DNA of 64,000 nucleotides, from NCBI GenBank assembly GCA_016699445.1, contig CP064976.1, positions 1,984,001-2,048,000 on the forward strand, read 5' to 3'. This DNA is from Deltaproteobacteria bacterium (GTDB taxonomy: Bacteria; UBA10199; JACPAL01; GCA-016699445). Below the pieces are notes generated by a model. It did not search any database. It saw only the letters and a list, made by a program, of their open reading frames with translations, and was not told the DNA's origin. A program made the translations under genes and the position numbers. Below, in pieces: positions 45,379-54,003 of this stretch; positions within the stretch are counted from its first letter, which is position 1, and each line of letters opens with the position of its first letter.

Positions 45379-47105
45379 GAGGTGATCCTGGAAATGGTCA
45401 GTATGTGGATTTGATCAATAGTGGAAGTCAGGATGTTTGTTTGGGATTACAAGATCTGAATGAAGTGGCTGCCTATGTTGGGTTCACCAACGAGCAAATG
45501 TACCATCGTAAAGATCAAAATACGATGAAGCAGCTTGATTGTACTTTTAATGCGATCTTGCGCTGTAGCGTTCCTCGTCAATTAGAAGATACTCTTAACA
45601 GCTATGAATCCAGAGAAATACTAACGTTGTCTCCCAAGCTTTTGGGTAAAAAGTTTAACATGAGCTTTTATTCACCCCTAGCTCGTACTCAGGTGACATT
45701 AGATCAAAGAGGTGTTGGCGTAACAGGTAATGCTTTGTTGCTGCCTGCTGGAGTGACCGATGAACATCAAAATGCTCCTGGTGATGGTAAGGATTTTATG
45801 AGACGCTTGATGGAAGATCATGGAGATCTTTTCCCTAGAGGCTCTTTGACGAAGTTTGGACCTGTCTCACGTCCTCCACAAATCCGCCTGATCGGTCGTG
45901 ATGCCCGAGATCCTATTGGGGCTGCACGTTCGATGAATGATGAAGTGAATCTCTCGTTAAGTGAAGAAACAATTAACTCATTACTCCACAGTGTGGGTCT
46001 TGAAATGTGGGATTTCTCTCAAACAGAAGCCGGACGTCGTTTTCTGGATCTTTCCACTCAAAAAATCCGGGAAGATTTTAATCTCTCAATTCCTGACATG
46101 AATAGTGCTGCTTGCTTGGATGAATATGATCATGAAGTTTCAGAAAGTAGTTGGGAATGTTTTAATTTTGCTCTGAATGTTAGTAATCTTTTCTCCGATA
46201 AGCTGAGCTATATCGACTTTTTTGGTGAAGGAAATCAGGTTTTGAATGGTAAGCAACCACTGATTTTAGGAAATACTTTGAGTCCTCTTTTGGCACCAAC
46301 GGTTAAGCTTGTGGATCTTGTACCTCTTGAAATGACCAATGCGGATGGAACACCAGCGCCTGTAGAAATCTATAATGCTGAACTGGAAATCGGTGTCGGC
46401 GGTGCTCAAATGGATGTTTATGAAGAAGCTGTCACCAGAGACAAAATGGGGCGTCGCTCAGGTACTAACACAATACGAAGCTGGTGTGAACGTTTTCCAG
46501 CTTCCAATCCAGAAAGATGTGATCGCCATGAAATTGTTCCTATGATTTCGTATAAGGTTGCAGGAAAAGTATCGGTCTCCATGCTTCTTCATGTGGGAGC
46601 GCAGGGACTGTTGTATGCAGAAGGTGGTATCTCATCGAAACAAGAATGCGGTGAAGGTATTGCTCCTCCTTGTTTAGATAAATCCAAAACACGGTTGGAT
46701 TTTACGGTGGTTGAAAACAACACGATTGTTCCTGACTATGATATGTCAGAAAAAATGCGTGCGCAGGTAGAGACTATTTTGGGTAAATATCTCTATGCGA
46801 CTGAAAGGGCGATTAACTTTAATGTTCCGCTTCAAATGCCTTTGAAAGATTTTTGTGCGATTCCAAGACGAGCTGAACATACACCTAAGATTTGTAATTG
46901 TTTGAGTGAGCATCCAGACCCCACAAACTCAAGCTGTGATATGGTCGATACCATTCAGAATGCCTGGAAAGGCTTACAAATTGAAGACTACGGAATTGAA
47001 GGTTTGGAAATTGATCCTCCATCCTTTGGTTTATCTTCAGACATTGTAGGGTCACCTTATTTAACGATTGGTGCTGGGGTAAACTTTCATTTGTCAGGAA
47101 GATAA
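45336..47105 (+). CDS. Giant secreted protein, C-terminal portion
   Basis: This 589-residue frame has no signal peptide and no ribosome site at its apparent start, and it is best read as the continuation of the 42862 gene after a one-base deletion. It contains a mixed alpha/beta body with several Cys, an acidic stretch and a C-terminal LTIGAGVNFHLSGR end. The final Gly-x-x-x-x-F/H-x-L pattern could be a beta-strand. No known domain recognised. Transcription continues towards a new sigma-28-like promoter at 47130. Confidence 0.6.
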   Translation: MFQNSFWEIYQGGLRGDPGNGQYVDLINSGSQDVCLGLQDLNEVAAYVGFTNEQMYHRKDQNTMKQLDCTFNAILRCSVPRQLEDTLNSYESREILTLSPKLLGKKFNMSFYSPLARTQVTLDQRGVGVTGNALLLPAGVTDEHQNAPGDGKDFMRRLMEDHGDLFPRGSLTKFGPVSRPPQIRLIGRDARDPIGAARSMNDEVNLSLSEETINSLLHSVGLEMWDFSQTEAGRRFLDLSTQKIREDFNLSIPDMNSAACLDEYDHEVSESSWECFNFALNVSNLFSDKLSYIDFFGEGNQVLNGKQPLILGNTLSPLLAPTVKLVDLVPLEMTNADGTPAPVEIYNAELEIGVGGAQMDVYEEAVTRDKMGRRSGTNTIRSWCERFPASNPERCDRHEIVPMISYKVAGKVSVSMLLHVGAQGLLYAEGGISSKQECGEGIAPPCLDKSKTRLDFTVVENNTIVPDYDMSEKMRAQVETILGKYLYATERAINFNVPLQMPLKDFCAIPRRAEHTPKICNCLSEHPDPTNSSCDMVDTIQNAWKGLQIEDYGIEGLEIDPPSFGLSSDIVGSPYLTIGAGVNFHLSGR

Positions 47106-47129
47106 TAAAGGCAACTTTTGTACGAAAGT

Positions 47130-47137
47130 GCCGATAA
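47130..47137 (+). promoter_or_regulatory. Sigma-28-like promoter, gene 47154
   Basis: An exact GCCGATAA box lies 16 bases before the ATG. Exactly 11 bases upstream, GCAACTTT (47111-47118) matches the -35 consensus TAAAGTTT at five of eight positions. The extended GCCGATAACAGAT is identical to that at 35300. The leader would be very short, with AAGAGG as ribosome site. Confidence 0.6.
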
Positions 47138-47153
47138 CAGATAAGAGGTTATT

Positions 47154-47957
47154 ATGATCAATACAAATACACGATTAGCACTTGCTTTCACAGGAGCTTC
47201 TGCAATGTCTGGCTGCTATACAGGCCCCTCCCCAGAGTCTTTAAATGTTCTTCCAGCTCAGGATGCCGGAGTTTTTGATGCTCGAACACCTGAAGAGAGA
47301 GCCTCTGTTTGTTTGGGTAGCGGTGATCCGAGTCGGACAAGTTTAAATCGTGATGTTCGTCTTCGTTTTAATGTAACACAAGCACGGGGCACTGAATCTG
47401 GCTGTGTTAACTTTGACCTCGTTCGTGATCGCTTCACCATCGTACCTGCAGAAGTCAGTGATGGAGGTTCTTCCAGACAAATCCAATGGACAGGTATTTT
47501 ACGCCCTGCTTTTGTGCAGGCAGGCACAGGGCCTGGAGTTCCTTTAGATGGAGGGACTATAGGGGGTGCTGTTGTTCAACTATTAAATTTACAAAATAGG
47601 TATACGTTTCCTGTTTCAGGTTTATTAACTTATACTGGAGGCAATTGTTCATGGACTATGACTGTGTCATTGCCAACAACTGGTCTTCCTGTAGTTGTTG
47701 GAAGTGATAATTGTACAGCAACAAGTACTGCTCAGATTGTTTCTATTCCTTCCCCAAGCACAGTTTCATTTCTACACAATCCTCCTCAGGGTAATGCATC
47801 TGTATCATCACATGCTGATGTTTGTTCTCCTTCCTCAGCGAGTACTTGCCAAGGAAATGCTGAACGAACGATTACGGCAACATTGACGATGGCTCCTATT
47901 AACAGTGATTCTGGAGTTGGTGGTGATGCTTCAACAGATGTCCCAACTTCTGGCTAA
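47154..47957 (+). CDS. Lipoprotein, 267 aa, unknown function
   Basis: Signal peptide with lipobox (SAMSGC, Cys near residue 21), then beta-rich sequence with several Cys (SGCVNFDLVRD, GGNCSWTMTVSLP, SDNCTATS, DVCSPSSASTCQG). It ends in an acidic/Gly tail (SDSGVGGDASTDVPTSG). No family recognised. It has its own sigma-28-like promoter. Confidence 0.6.
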   Translation: MINTNTRLALAFTGASAMSGCYTGPSPESLNVLPAQDAGVFDARTPEERASVCLGSGDPSRTSLNRDVRLRFNVTQARGTESGCVNFDLVRDRFTIVPAEVSDGGSSRQIQWTGILRPAFVQAGTGPGVPLDGGTIGGAVVQLLNLQNRYTFPVSGLLTYTGGNCSWTMTVSLPTTGLPVVVGSDNCTATSTAQIVSIPSPSTVSFLHNPPQGNASVSSHADVCSPSSASTCQGNAERTITATLTMAPINSDSGVGGDASTDVPTSG

Positions 47958-48006
47958 TTCAGCTTGAGTTTTTTAGGGGTGTTCGTTACGTCTCGCCGTC
48001 ATTTTC

Positions 48007-49333
48007 ATGACGATATCATTCCGGAAATTGATTCAGGTCTTTTTTGTTATTATTTTAACCAGCATAGCTCCATTTAAAAATCTCTTATCAGCCGAGCATC
48101 TTAATCTGAAACAATGTCTAAGCCTTGCCTTGATTCGTAATCCTGAAATGGAAATTGCGGATTATTCTATTGAAGGAGCGACTGAAAAAAAGGGGGAGGC
48201 GGATAAGATTGGCTATCCCATTTTTGATTATGAGTACAATCTGGCGCCGGCGCCTAAAGATACGACACAAGCTTTGCAGAGTTTTGGTCATGGAGACATC
48301 ACTCCTTTTAACCGGATCAAAATTGGAATGGGTGTCCCTCTGAATACTTTTGGAAAAGTTAAAACAGGAAAAGCTTTAGCCGATGTTGGTGTTGAAGCTG
48401 AAAAAAGAAAAAAAGATCAGAAAAAAGCTGAAATCGTTTTGAAAGTGAAACAACTCTACTACGGGGTTTTGTTAGCGCGTGAAGTTAGTCATTTGCTGGA
48501 TTCAGCGCACAACGGTCTTGATGGTGAGGTGAAGAAAAGAGAAGAAAAGGGTGGGACAGATCCAGGGGAATTATTAAAGCTCAAACTTTTCAGGGCTGAA
48601 ATTGAGAAGCGTATGGCTGAGACAGAGCGTAAGGCTATTCTTGCCAAAGAAGCTTTAGCAATTCAAATGGGTTATTCCAATCCTTCTCAGTTTGAGATTA
48701 TTGATGAGCAGTTTCAGCCCATTAGTACAAAGCTGAAATCGTATGAAGATTATCGAAGAATGGCTTTGGATCAAAGACCTGATTTGAAACTATTGGATCT
48801 AGGCCGTGATGCTAAAGCCAAACAAGTGACTCTTGAGAAGAGACTGATGACTCCAAACGTGGGTGTGGGTAGTTTTTTTGAACTGGGACGTGCCAGCGGT
48901 GTTTCTGGGGTGGCCACTACAGATGATTTTAACAATCCCTTTAATTATACGCGTGCGGGAGTTGGTTTACAGCTCAAGGGCACTTTGGATGTGCACAATT
49001 CACGAGTTAAAATAAAGCAGGCAAATACGGAGCTTAAAAGATTGATGTTCAGAAAAACTTTGCACGTGAAGGTGTCGAGCTCGAAGTTAAAGATGCTTTT
49101 TGGAAGTGAAAAACACCAAGCAGGATATGGACCGAGCTGAAGAGGCTGGTCGTTGGTCGCGCCAGCTTTTATTTATGACTCAAAGTAATATGGATATTGG
49201 AATTGGTGAGTCAAAGGATCTCGTTGACGCTTTGACTGCTTTCTTGCAAACACGCGGACAGTATTTTGAAGCCGTTTATAATTATAATGTGGCCATTGCG
49301 AAGTTGGATCAAAAAACAGGTGTCGTACCTTAA
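48007..49333 (+). CDS. TolC-family outer-membrane efflux protein (two frameshifts)
   Basis: Signal peptide (VFFVIILTSIAPFKNLLSA) and two TolC-like repeats with helical hairpins: LNLKQCLSLALIRNPEMEIA at the start and the second repeat from DYRRMALDQRPDLKLLDLG. The frame is lost near 49041 (A4 run in CTTAAAAGATTG), continues as DVQKNFAREGVELEVKDAFW in another frame, and is lost again near 49103 (TTTTTGGAAGTG). It resumes as EVKNTKQDMDRAEEAGRW and ends at 49333. Two single-base insertions give about 442 residues, usual for the family. It forms the outer-membrane channel of a type I secretion or efflux pump, but no inner-membrane pump is in the window. Confidence 0.82.
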
Positions 49334-49351
49334 AAATAAAAAAGGAATAAT

Positions 49352-50139
49352 ATGAAACGGAATCATCTCTATCTTGTTGCTGTCGTTTTTTCCGGTTTGG
49401 CTTTGGTTTCTTGTGGAAAGAAAACGGAAACAACTCAGAATCCTCAAGCCAAGTCAGATTCTGTAAAACCTGCTTTCAAGTTTGAGGATGAGGCTTACGA
49501 TCCCAATTTTAAAATCCCAACACCCCCCAAGAAAGCGATCAAGTATGCCTCTGAAGGTTCTCCGACACGTGCCATACAGGATTTGGATGACATGTTGGAT
49601 TCCTACATTACAGATCCCAAAACCCCTGAAGATAGAAAGTATAATGCTCAATTAAAAGCTTCAGTGATTCATGGGACCTTTGATATTCGTGAACTGTGCA
49701 AAAATGCACTCGATAAAAACTGGGATCCACGTACGCCTGAGGAACAGGAATATTTTGTCAAACTCATGACACGTCTTTTGGAAAAGAAAGCTGTTTTTTC
49801 AAAAGAGCAAGGTCAGAAAAAGGGTGGTGATTCTTCTAAGTCGGGAGCTGTTTATAAGGTGACATACGAAGGAGATCAGTTTTTAGATCCTGAAAAAACA
49901 AAGGCTGAAGTCAAAACCAGTGTTCATATTCCTAGTCAAAACATGCGTATCGAATTGAATTATAAATTGAAAAAGGCGAGAAAGCTTGGGAAGCTTATGA
50001 TGTGATTGTGGATGGAGCCAGCCTTTTGGATAATTATAAATATCAGTTCGACAAAATCATTTCCAAGGATGGCTATGCAGAGCTTGTTCATCGTATGGAA
50101 ACAAAACTTCAAGCCATAGAATCCAATCAAAATAGTTAA
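49352..50139 (+). CDS. MlaC/Ttg2D-like phospholipid-binding protein, lipoprotein, frameshifted
   Basis: Signal peptide with lipobox (LALVSC). The middle resembles the MlaC helical region (AIQDLDDMLDSYI, FDIRELCKNALDKNWDPRTP, EEQEYFVKLMTRLLE). The ORF ends at 50005, but one A added to the A5 run near 49970 (TTGAAAAAGGCGAG) continues it as GEKAWEAYDVIVDGASLLDN, YKYQFDKIISKDGYAELVHR and a stop at 50139, the typical MlaC C-terminus. The corrected protein has about 262 residues. MlaC carries phospholipid between the membranes. The partner MlaFEDB genes are not here, and the TolC gene 18 bp upstream suggests a combined envelope function. Confidence 0.8.
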
Positions 50140-50159
50140 GGCTAAGATTTTTCGGCAAG

Positions 50160-51608
50160 ATGAAAAAATATAAAAAATGTATCATGATCTTGGCCGATGG
50201 TGCCCGTCCAGATGTCTTATGGGATTTGGCCCAAAAGGGAGAACTCACATCGATTGCGGATCATTTGATTGCCGATGGTTCTTTTCGTCATGCCAATAGT
50301 ACTTTCCCTTCAACCACAGGTCCTGCTTATTTGCCTTATTTGACAGGTTGCTATCCTGGTACGTGCAATCTTCCTGGGATTCGCTGGTTTGATAAGGACA
50401 CATTCACCGATCGTCCTTTTTCAAAAGATCGGATGAGGAGCTATGTTGGTGCTGAATCATTTTATATGAATAGTGATTTAGATCCCAAAATACCGACATT
50501 GTTTGATCTGATTCCCAGGTCCTCAAATATTTTTAGTTCTATTAATCGTGGGGTGAGTTCGGCCGGCAATATCACAAAATACTCACGTGCGTGGTATTGG
50601 TATTATGCTCATTTGACGGATCATTGGGGATTAGTTGATGAAGCCGCTTCTAAAAAAACATTACAAACTCTTAAGCAGAATCCTGAATTTGTCTTTGTTG
50701 TTTTTCCCGGTATTGATGAGTTTTCGCATTTAGCGAGTCCTTTTCATCCACGTACCATCGAAGCTTATCGTGTTTTGGATCGTTCTGTCGGGAAAATGGT
50801 TCAAGCTCTGAAGAAAGAAGGTCGTTGGGAAGAGACGTGTATTATGATTGTGAGCGATCATGGTTTGTCTGAGACCAAGGAACATTTTCCCGTAAATCAG
50901 TTTTTGGAGTTTAATGATATTCGTGTTCTGTACTACCCCAAAATTTATAAATTGGGATTTCAAGCCGTCAATATGGTGTCGGGAAATGCGATGACCCATC
51001 TTTATTTCAAAGGTGAAAAGGGCTGGAAGGGGAGGCTTTCGTGGGAGCAGCTGAGTTCGCGTAAGGACAAGATTGTCGAAAAACTGTTAGAGAAAAGTGC
51101 TGTCGATATTATAGCTGGAATGAGTGAAAGTGGAGATGTGGTGATCAAGAGCCGGCGAGGGGAGGCCCGTGTGAGTTCCCCGCGATCTGCGAGCCTTGAG
51201 TCGACAATCCGTTATAAAGTTATATCATCCGACCCTTTTGGGTATAAAAACATTCCTGAGACACTGACTGATCGTCAGTCTTTAGAGTTAACCGATAAAA
51301 CCGACTATCCCGATGCTATTATGCAATTACTTCAAATTTTCAGGTCAGCGCGTACAGGTGATTTGGTGATTTCAGCTTCTTTGGGAAGTGACTTGCGTAT
51401 TCGTCATGAGATCCACGAGCATAAATCCTCCCATGGAGGTCTTCATTGGGAGCAAATGAAAGTTCCTTTTGTAACCAATGCGAAGCTGCCTGAAGGCCCT
51501 GTGCGTTCTGTAGATATTTTTCCGACGGCTTTAACCTTGCTAGGCCGCTCAATCCCTCAGGAAATTGATGGCGTAAGTTGCTTTTCTGAATTCTATCATT
51601 CCTTATAA
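50160..51608 (+). CDS. Alkaline-phosphatase-superfamily nucleotide pyrophosphatase/phosphodiesterase
   Basis: A 482-residue protein of the type I phosphodiesterase/NPP group. A metal-binding Asp sits in MILADGARPDVL, the likely nucleophile Thr in HANSTFPSTTGPAYLP, metal ligands in VVFPGIDEFSHLAS and MIVSDHGLSE, and a late His in SSHGGLHWEQ. There is no signal peptide, so it may act in the cytoplasm. It follows mlaC by 20 bp on the same strand and could be cotranscribed; a phospholipid or lipid-head-group substrate would fit but is speculative. Confidence 0.8.
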   Translation: MKKYKKCIMILADGARPDVLWDLAQKGELTSIADHLIADGSFRHANSTFPSTTGPAYLPYLTGCYPGTCNLPGIRWFDKDTFTDRPFSKDRMRSYVGAESFYMNSDLDPKIPTLFDLIPRSSNIFSSINRGVSSAGNITKYSRAWYWYYAHLTDHWGLVDEAASKKTLQTLKQNPEFVFVVFPGIDEFSHLASPFHPRTIEAYRVLDRSVGKMVQALKKEGRWEETCIMIVSDHGLSETKEHFPVNQFLEFNDIRVLYYPKIYKLGFQAVNMVSGNAMTHLYFKGEKGWKGRLSWEQLSSRKDKIVEKLLEKSAVDIIAGMSESGDVVIKSRRGEARVSSPRSASLESTIRYKVISSDPFGYKNIPETLTDRQSLELTDKTDYPDAIMQLLQIFRSARTGDLVISASLGSDLRIRHEIHEHKSSHGGLHWEQMKVPFVTNAKLPEGPVRSVDIFPTALTLLGRSIPQEIDGVSCFSEFYHSL

Positions 51609-51623
51609 AAAACATCATTACGC

Positions 51624-51651
51624 TAAAGTTTGGATCAAATAGGACCGTTAA
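51624..51651 (+). promoter_or_regulatory. Sigma-28-like promoter, gene 51675
   Basis: TAAAGTTT (51624-51631) is an exact match to the sigma-28 -35 consensus. ACCGTTAA (51644-51651) matches the -10 consensus GCCGATAA at six of eight positions, with 12 rather than 11 bases between. The ATG follows 23 bases later behind a GGGGGAG ribosome site. Confidence 0.65.
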
Positions 51652-51674
51652 AGTGAGTAATAAGGGGGAGTCTT

Positions 51675-52256
51675 ATGAAACCTGTCTTACTCATGGCATT
51701 TCTATTGTTTCCTGTCTCACTTATGGCTCAGACCGTTAATTTTACGGTGGCAAGTATACCACCTGAAAGAGGAAGGGTATATTTTTCAGAAGATCGAAAA
51801 CATGTTTTTTGCGTCAAAGATATTTCCAGTGGGCATGCATCTTTTAACCCTACTCCATCAGCGACTCCCTCCAAGACATCGACATCCCCTACGACCATTT
51901 CCACCGTTATTGGTAATTATTCTCCTGAACCTCTCACATCCGTTAATTGTGAAACGGGAACGACCATCAGTAAAAAGGTGATTGGAAATTACAGTGGCCA
52001 TGACTATGAATGTACGGACTTTTCCTATGTATACGTTACAACGACATCTGGAGGAACTGTACTGCCTCTCCCTGATTCTATAGGTTCTTTGATCGACACT
52101 AGTTTAGGTGGTAGGTCACCCGGTTTGATAAGCCTCCCTTCAGGAGGAAGCTATCTGGTGGGTTGGAGTGCTGACTCCACTGGCCGCTATATAACTTATG
52201 GTACTCCTTATAGAATGACCTCCTCTGTGATCCGACCCCACTTTACCGGACAGTGA
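51675..52256 (+). pseudogene. Secreted protein gene interrupted by IS copy 2
   Basis: Signal peptide (LLMAFLLFPVSLMAQ), then beta-rich sequence with a Pro/Thr/Ser tract and two repeats (TVIGNYS, KVIGNYSGHDYECTDF). Native sequence stops at 52227; the last ~10 residues come from the IS end. Removing the IS and one copy of the CTG target repeat continues the frame as GGESMIREEALCYTSEAAYK to a TAG at 53562. The intact protein would then have had about 217 residues. Unknown function. It has a sigma-28-like promoter, so it belongs to the same regulon as the surface proteins. Confidence 0.6.
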
Positions 52257-53459
52257 ATAAGAGGTAACGAAGACTGAGGAGGTCAGAATGTTAACCCGAC
52301 GTCGATATACAAAAGAGTTCAAAACAGAAGCGAAAGGATTGGTATTAAAGCAAAGATTCCAGTAGCGCAGGTGGCTAGTGATTTGGGGATTGGGAAAAGC
52401 ACGTTGGATAAATGGGTCCGAGATGAGAGATTGCGTTTAGCCGATCCAAACGCCTTAAGTGAAACAGAATTAGAAGAGCTTTCCAGACTTCGAAAAGAGA
52501 ATCGTATTCTCAAAATGGAAAGAGACCTTTTAAAAAAACGGCAGTTTACTTTGCCAAGGACACACAGACAGGTACCAATTCGTGAAAGACAATTCTAACA
52601 GTCATGCTGTCATGTTTTTATGTTCTTTAGCCCAAGTGAGTCGGTCAGGGTATTATGACTGGCTTGGTCGTTCTGAAAGCAACAGAAGCCGTGAGAATCG
52701 TTCTTTATTGGTCATGATTAAGTCATCCTATCATGAAAGTCGTGAGACTTACGGGCGATACGCGTGCATCGTGACATTCACAACCAAGGGACTGAATGTG
52801 GCAAAAACCGCGTGGCACGATTGATGAAAGTATCAGGCTTAAAGTCGATCCATAAGCTTAAATACAGACCTCAGACGACACAAGCAAAGCCAATGACCTT
52901 GTGTCTCCCAATGTTATTTCTCAGGATTTTACAGCAAAAACAGAGAATCAGAAATGGGGTTGTGACATCAGTTACATCGAGACAAAAGAAGGCTGGTTGT
53001 ATTTGGCCATTGTGATGGATTTCTTTTCAAGGAAGATTGTTGGTTTTGATAAGGGTTTTCTTTGCAGGCTGATTTATGCTGTAGAGCACTGGAGAAAGCA
53101 TTTTCTTTAAGATTACCTCCTAGAGAGCTCATTCATCATTCAGATCGTGGGACACAGTATGCTAGCTTCCCTTATAGGCAGCTTTTAAAAAGCATGCTGT
53201 GATCCAGAGCATGAGTCGTAAGGGTAATTGTTATGATAATGCGATGGTGGAAGCTTTTTCATACGTTGAAAGTAGAACTGGTTTATCGTCAGAAATATAG
53301 CACACGAGAAGAGGCTCGTAGAAGCATTGAACAATACAAATGTCTTTCTATAACAACAAACGTTTGCATTCCTCACTGGGCTATAGGAGCCCCGTGGAGT
53401 TTGAAAACTTACACAAGTCCGCTGCCTAATTTACTGTCCGGAAAATCGGGGTCAGATCA
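52228..53459 (+). mobile_element. IS3-family insertion sequence, copy 2
   Basis: A 1232-bp copy of the element at 10389-11629, in opposite orientation. The left end TGATCCGACCCC and right end (complement TGATCTGACCCC) are the same as in copy 1. It is flanked by a 3-bp direct repeat, CTG at 52225-52227 and 53460-53462. Different target repeats show that the two copies inserted independently. Confidence 0.93.
52288..53429 (+). pseudogene. IS3-family transposase OrfAB, multiple frameshifts (copy 2)
   Basis: OrfA starts at ATG 52288 behind a GAGGAGG site but meets a stop at KQRF-Q because GCAAAGATT has one A fewer than in copy 1. The rest of orfA (VASDLGIGKSTLDKWVRDER) lies in another frame. A seven-A tract at about 52532-52538 is a plausible programmed -1 slippage site: reading one base back enters orfB (GSLLCQGHTDRYQFVKDN). 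OrfB has further private indels (ACGGGCG for ACGGAGCG, and CAAGCA for CAAAGCA). Integrase residues CDISYIETKEGWL, HHSDRGTQY and KGNCYDNAM are present. Confidence 0.85.
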
Positions 53460-53562
53460 CTGGAGGAGAGTCCATGATTCGAGAAGAAGCCTTATGTTAT
53501 ACGAGCGAGGCAGCGTATAAAGGTTGGGGGGAAGAGATCAGTGAAGTTGGCGACCAAAAATA
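53460..53562 (+). pseudogene. 3' remnant of IS-interrupted secreted protein gene
   Basis: The sequence after the second CTG repeat continues the frame of the 51675 gene when the IS is removed, reading GGESMIREEALCYTSEAAYK and ending GWGEEISEVGDQK at a TAG (53560-53562). It is out of reach of translation now. Confidence 0.5.
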
Positions 53563-53647
53563 GAAGCAAGGACATATTCATTGTTTGTGACATTTTGGCA
53601 ATTTCCGCTTGCCCTCCCAAAAAACATCCTATAGGGGTGGCCGCCTT

Positions 53648-54003
53648 ATGAATATTCTTGAAAAGATTCAGCGTGAGCAAGTGCGTAAACAGGGTAAGGA
53701 TTTTCCAGAATTTCGCCCTGGTGATACGGTACGTGTCCATACCAAAATTAAAGAAGGCGATAAGGAAAGAATCCAGGTTTACGAAGGCGTTGTGATTCGT
53801 AAAAAGGGGTTGGGTGTTCAATCGTCTTTTACTGTCCGTAAAGTTTCTTACGGTGTTGGTGTTGAAAGGATTTTTCCTTAAGCTCTCCTATGATTGATCG
53901 AGTTGAATTGGTCACACGTGGTCGAGTTCGACGTTCACGTCTTTACTATTTGAGGAATTTATCGGGTCGAAAAGCTCGTATTGAAGGACAAGAGGATTCT
54001 ACG
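53648..54003 (+). CDS. rplS: 50S ribosomal protein L19 (frameshifted; joined to RNase HII)
   Basis: It starts MNILEKIQREQVRKQGKDFP at ATG 53648, with the usual DTVRVHTKIKEGDKERIQV and FTVRKVSYGVGVERIFP. The frame stops at 53881 because one T is missing in TTTTTCCTTAAGC. With it the protein continues LSSPMIDRVELVTRGRVRRS, RLYYLRNLSGRKARIEG, the standard L19 C-terminus. L19 sits at the 30S/50S interface. After the L19 end there is no stop: the frame runs on through a Lys-rich linker into RNase HII. Confidence 0.9.

Noticed and set aside
10389..53459. The two IS copies as ends of a composite transposon carrying the 40-kb interior
   Set aside because: Each copy has its own 3-bp target repeat (ATC and CTG), and the interior is largely housekeeping genes, so they inserted separately.
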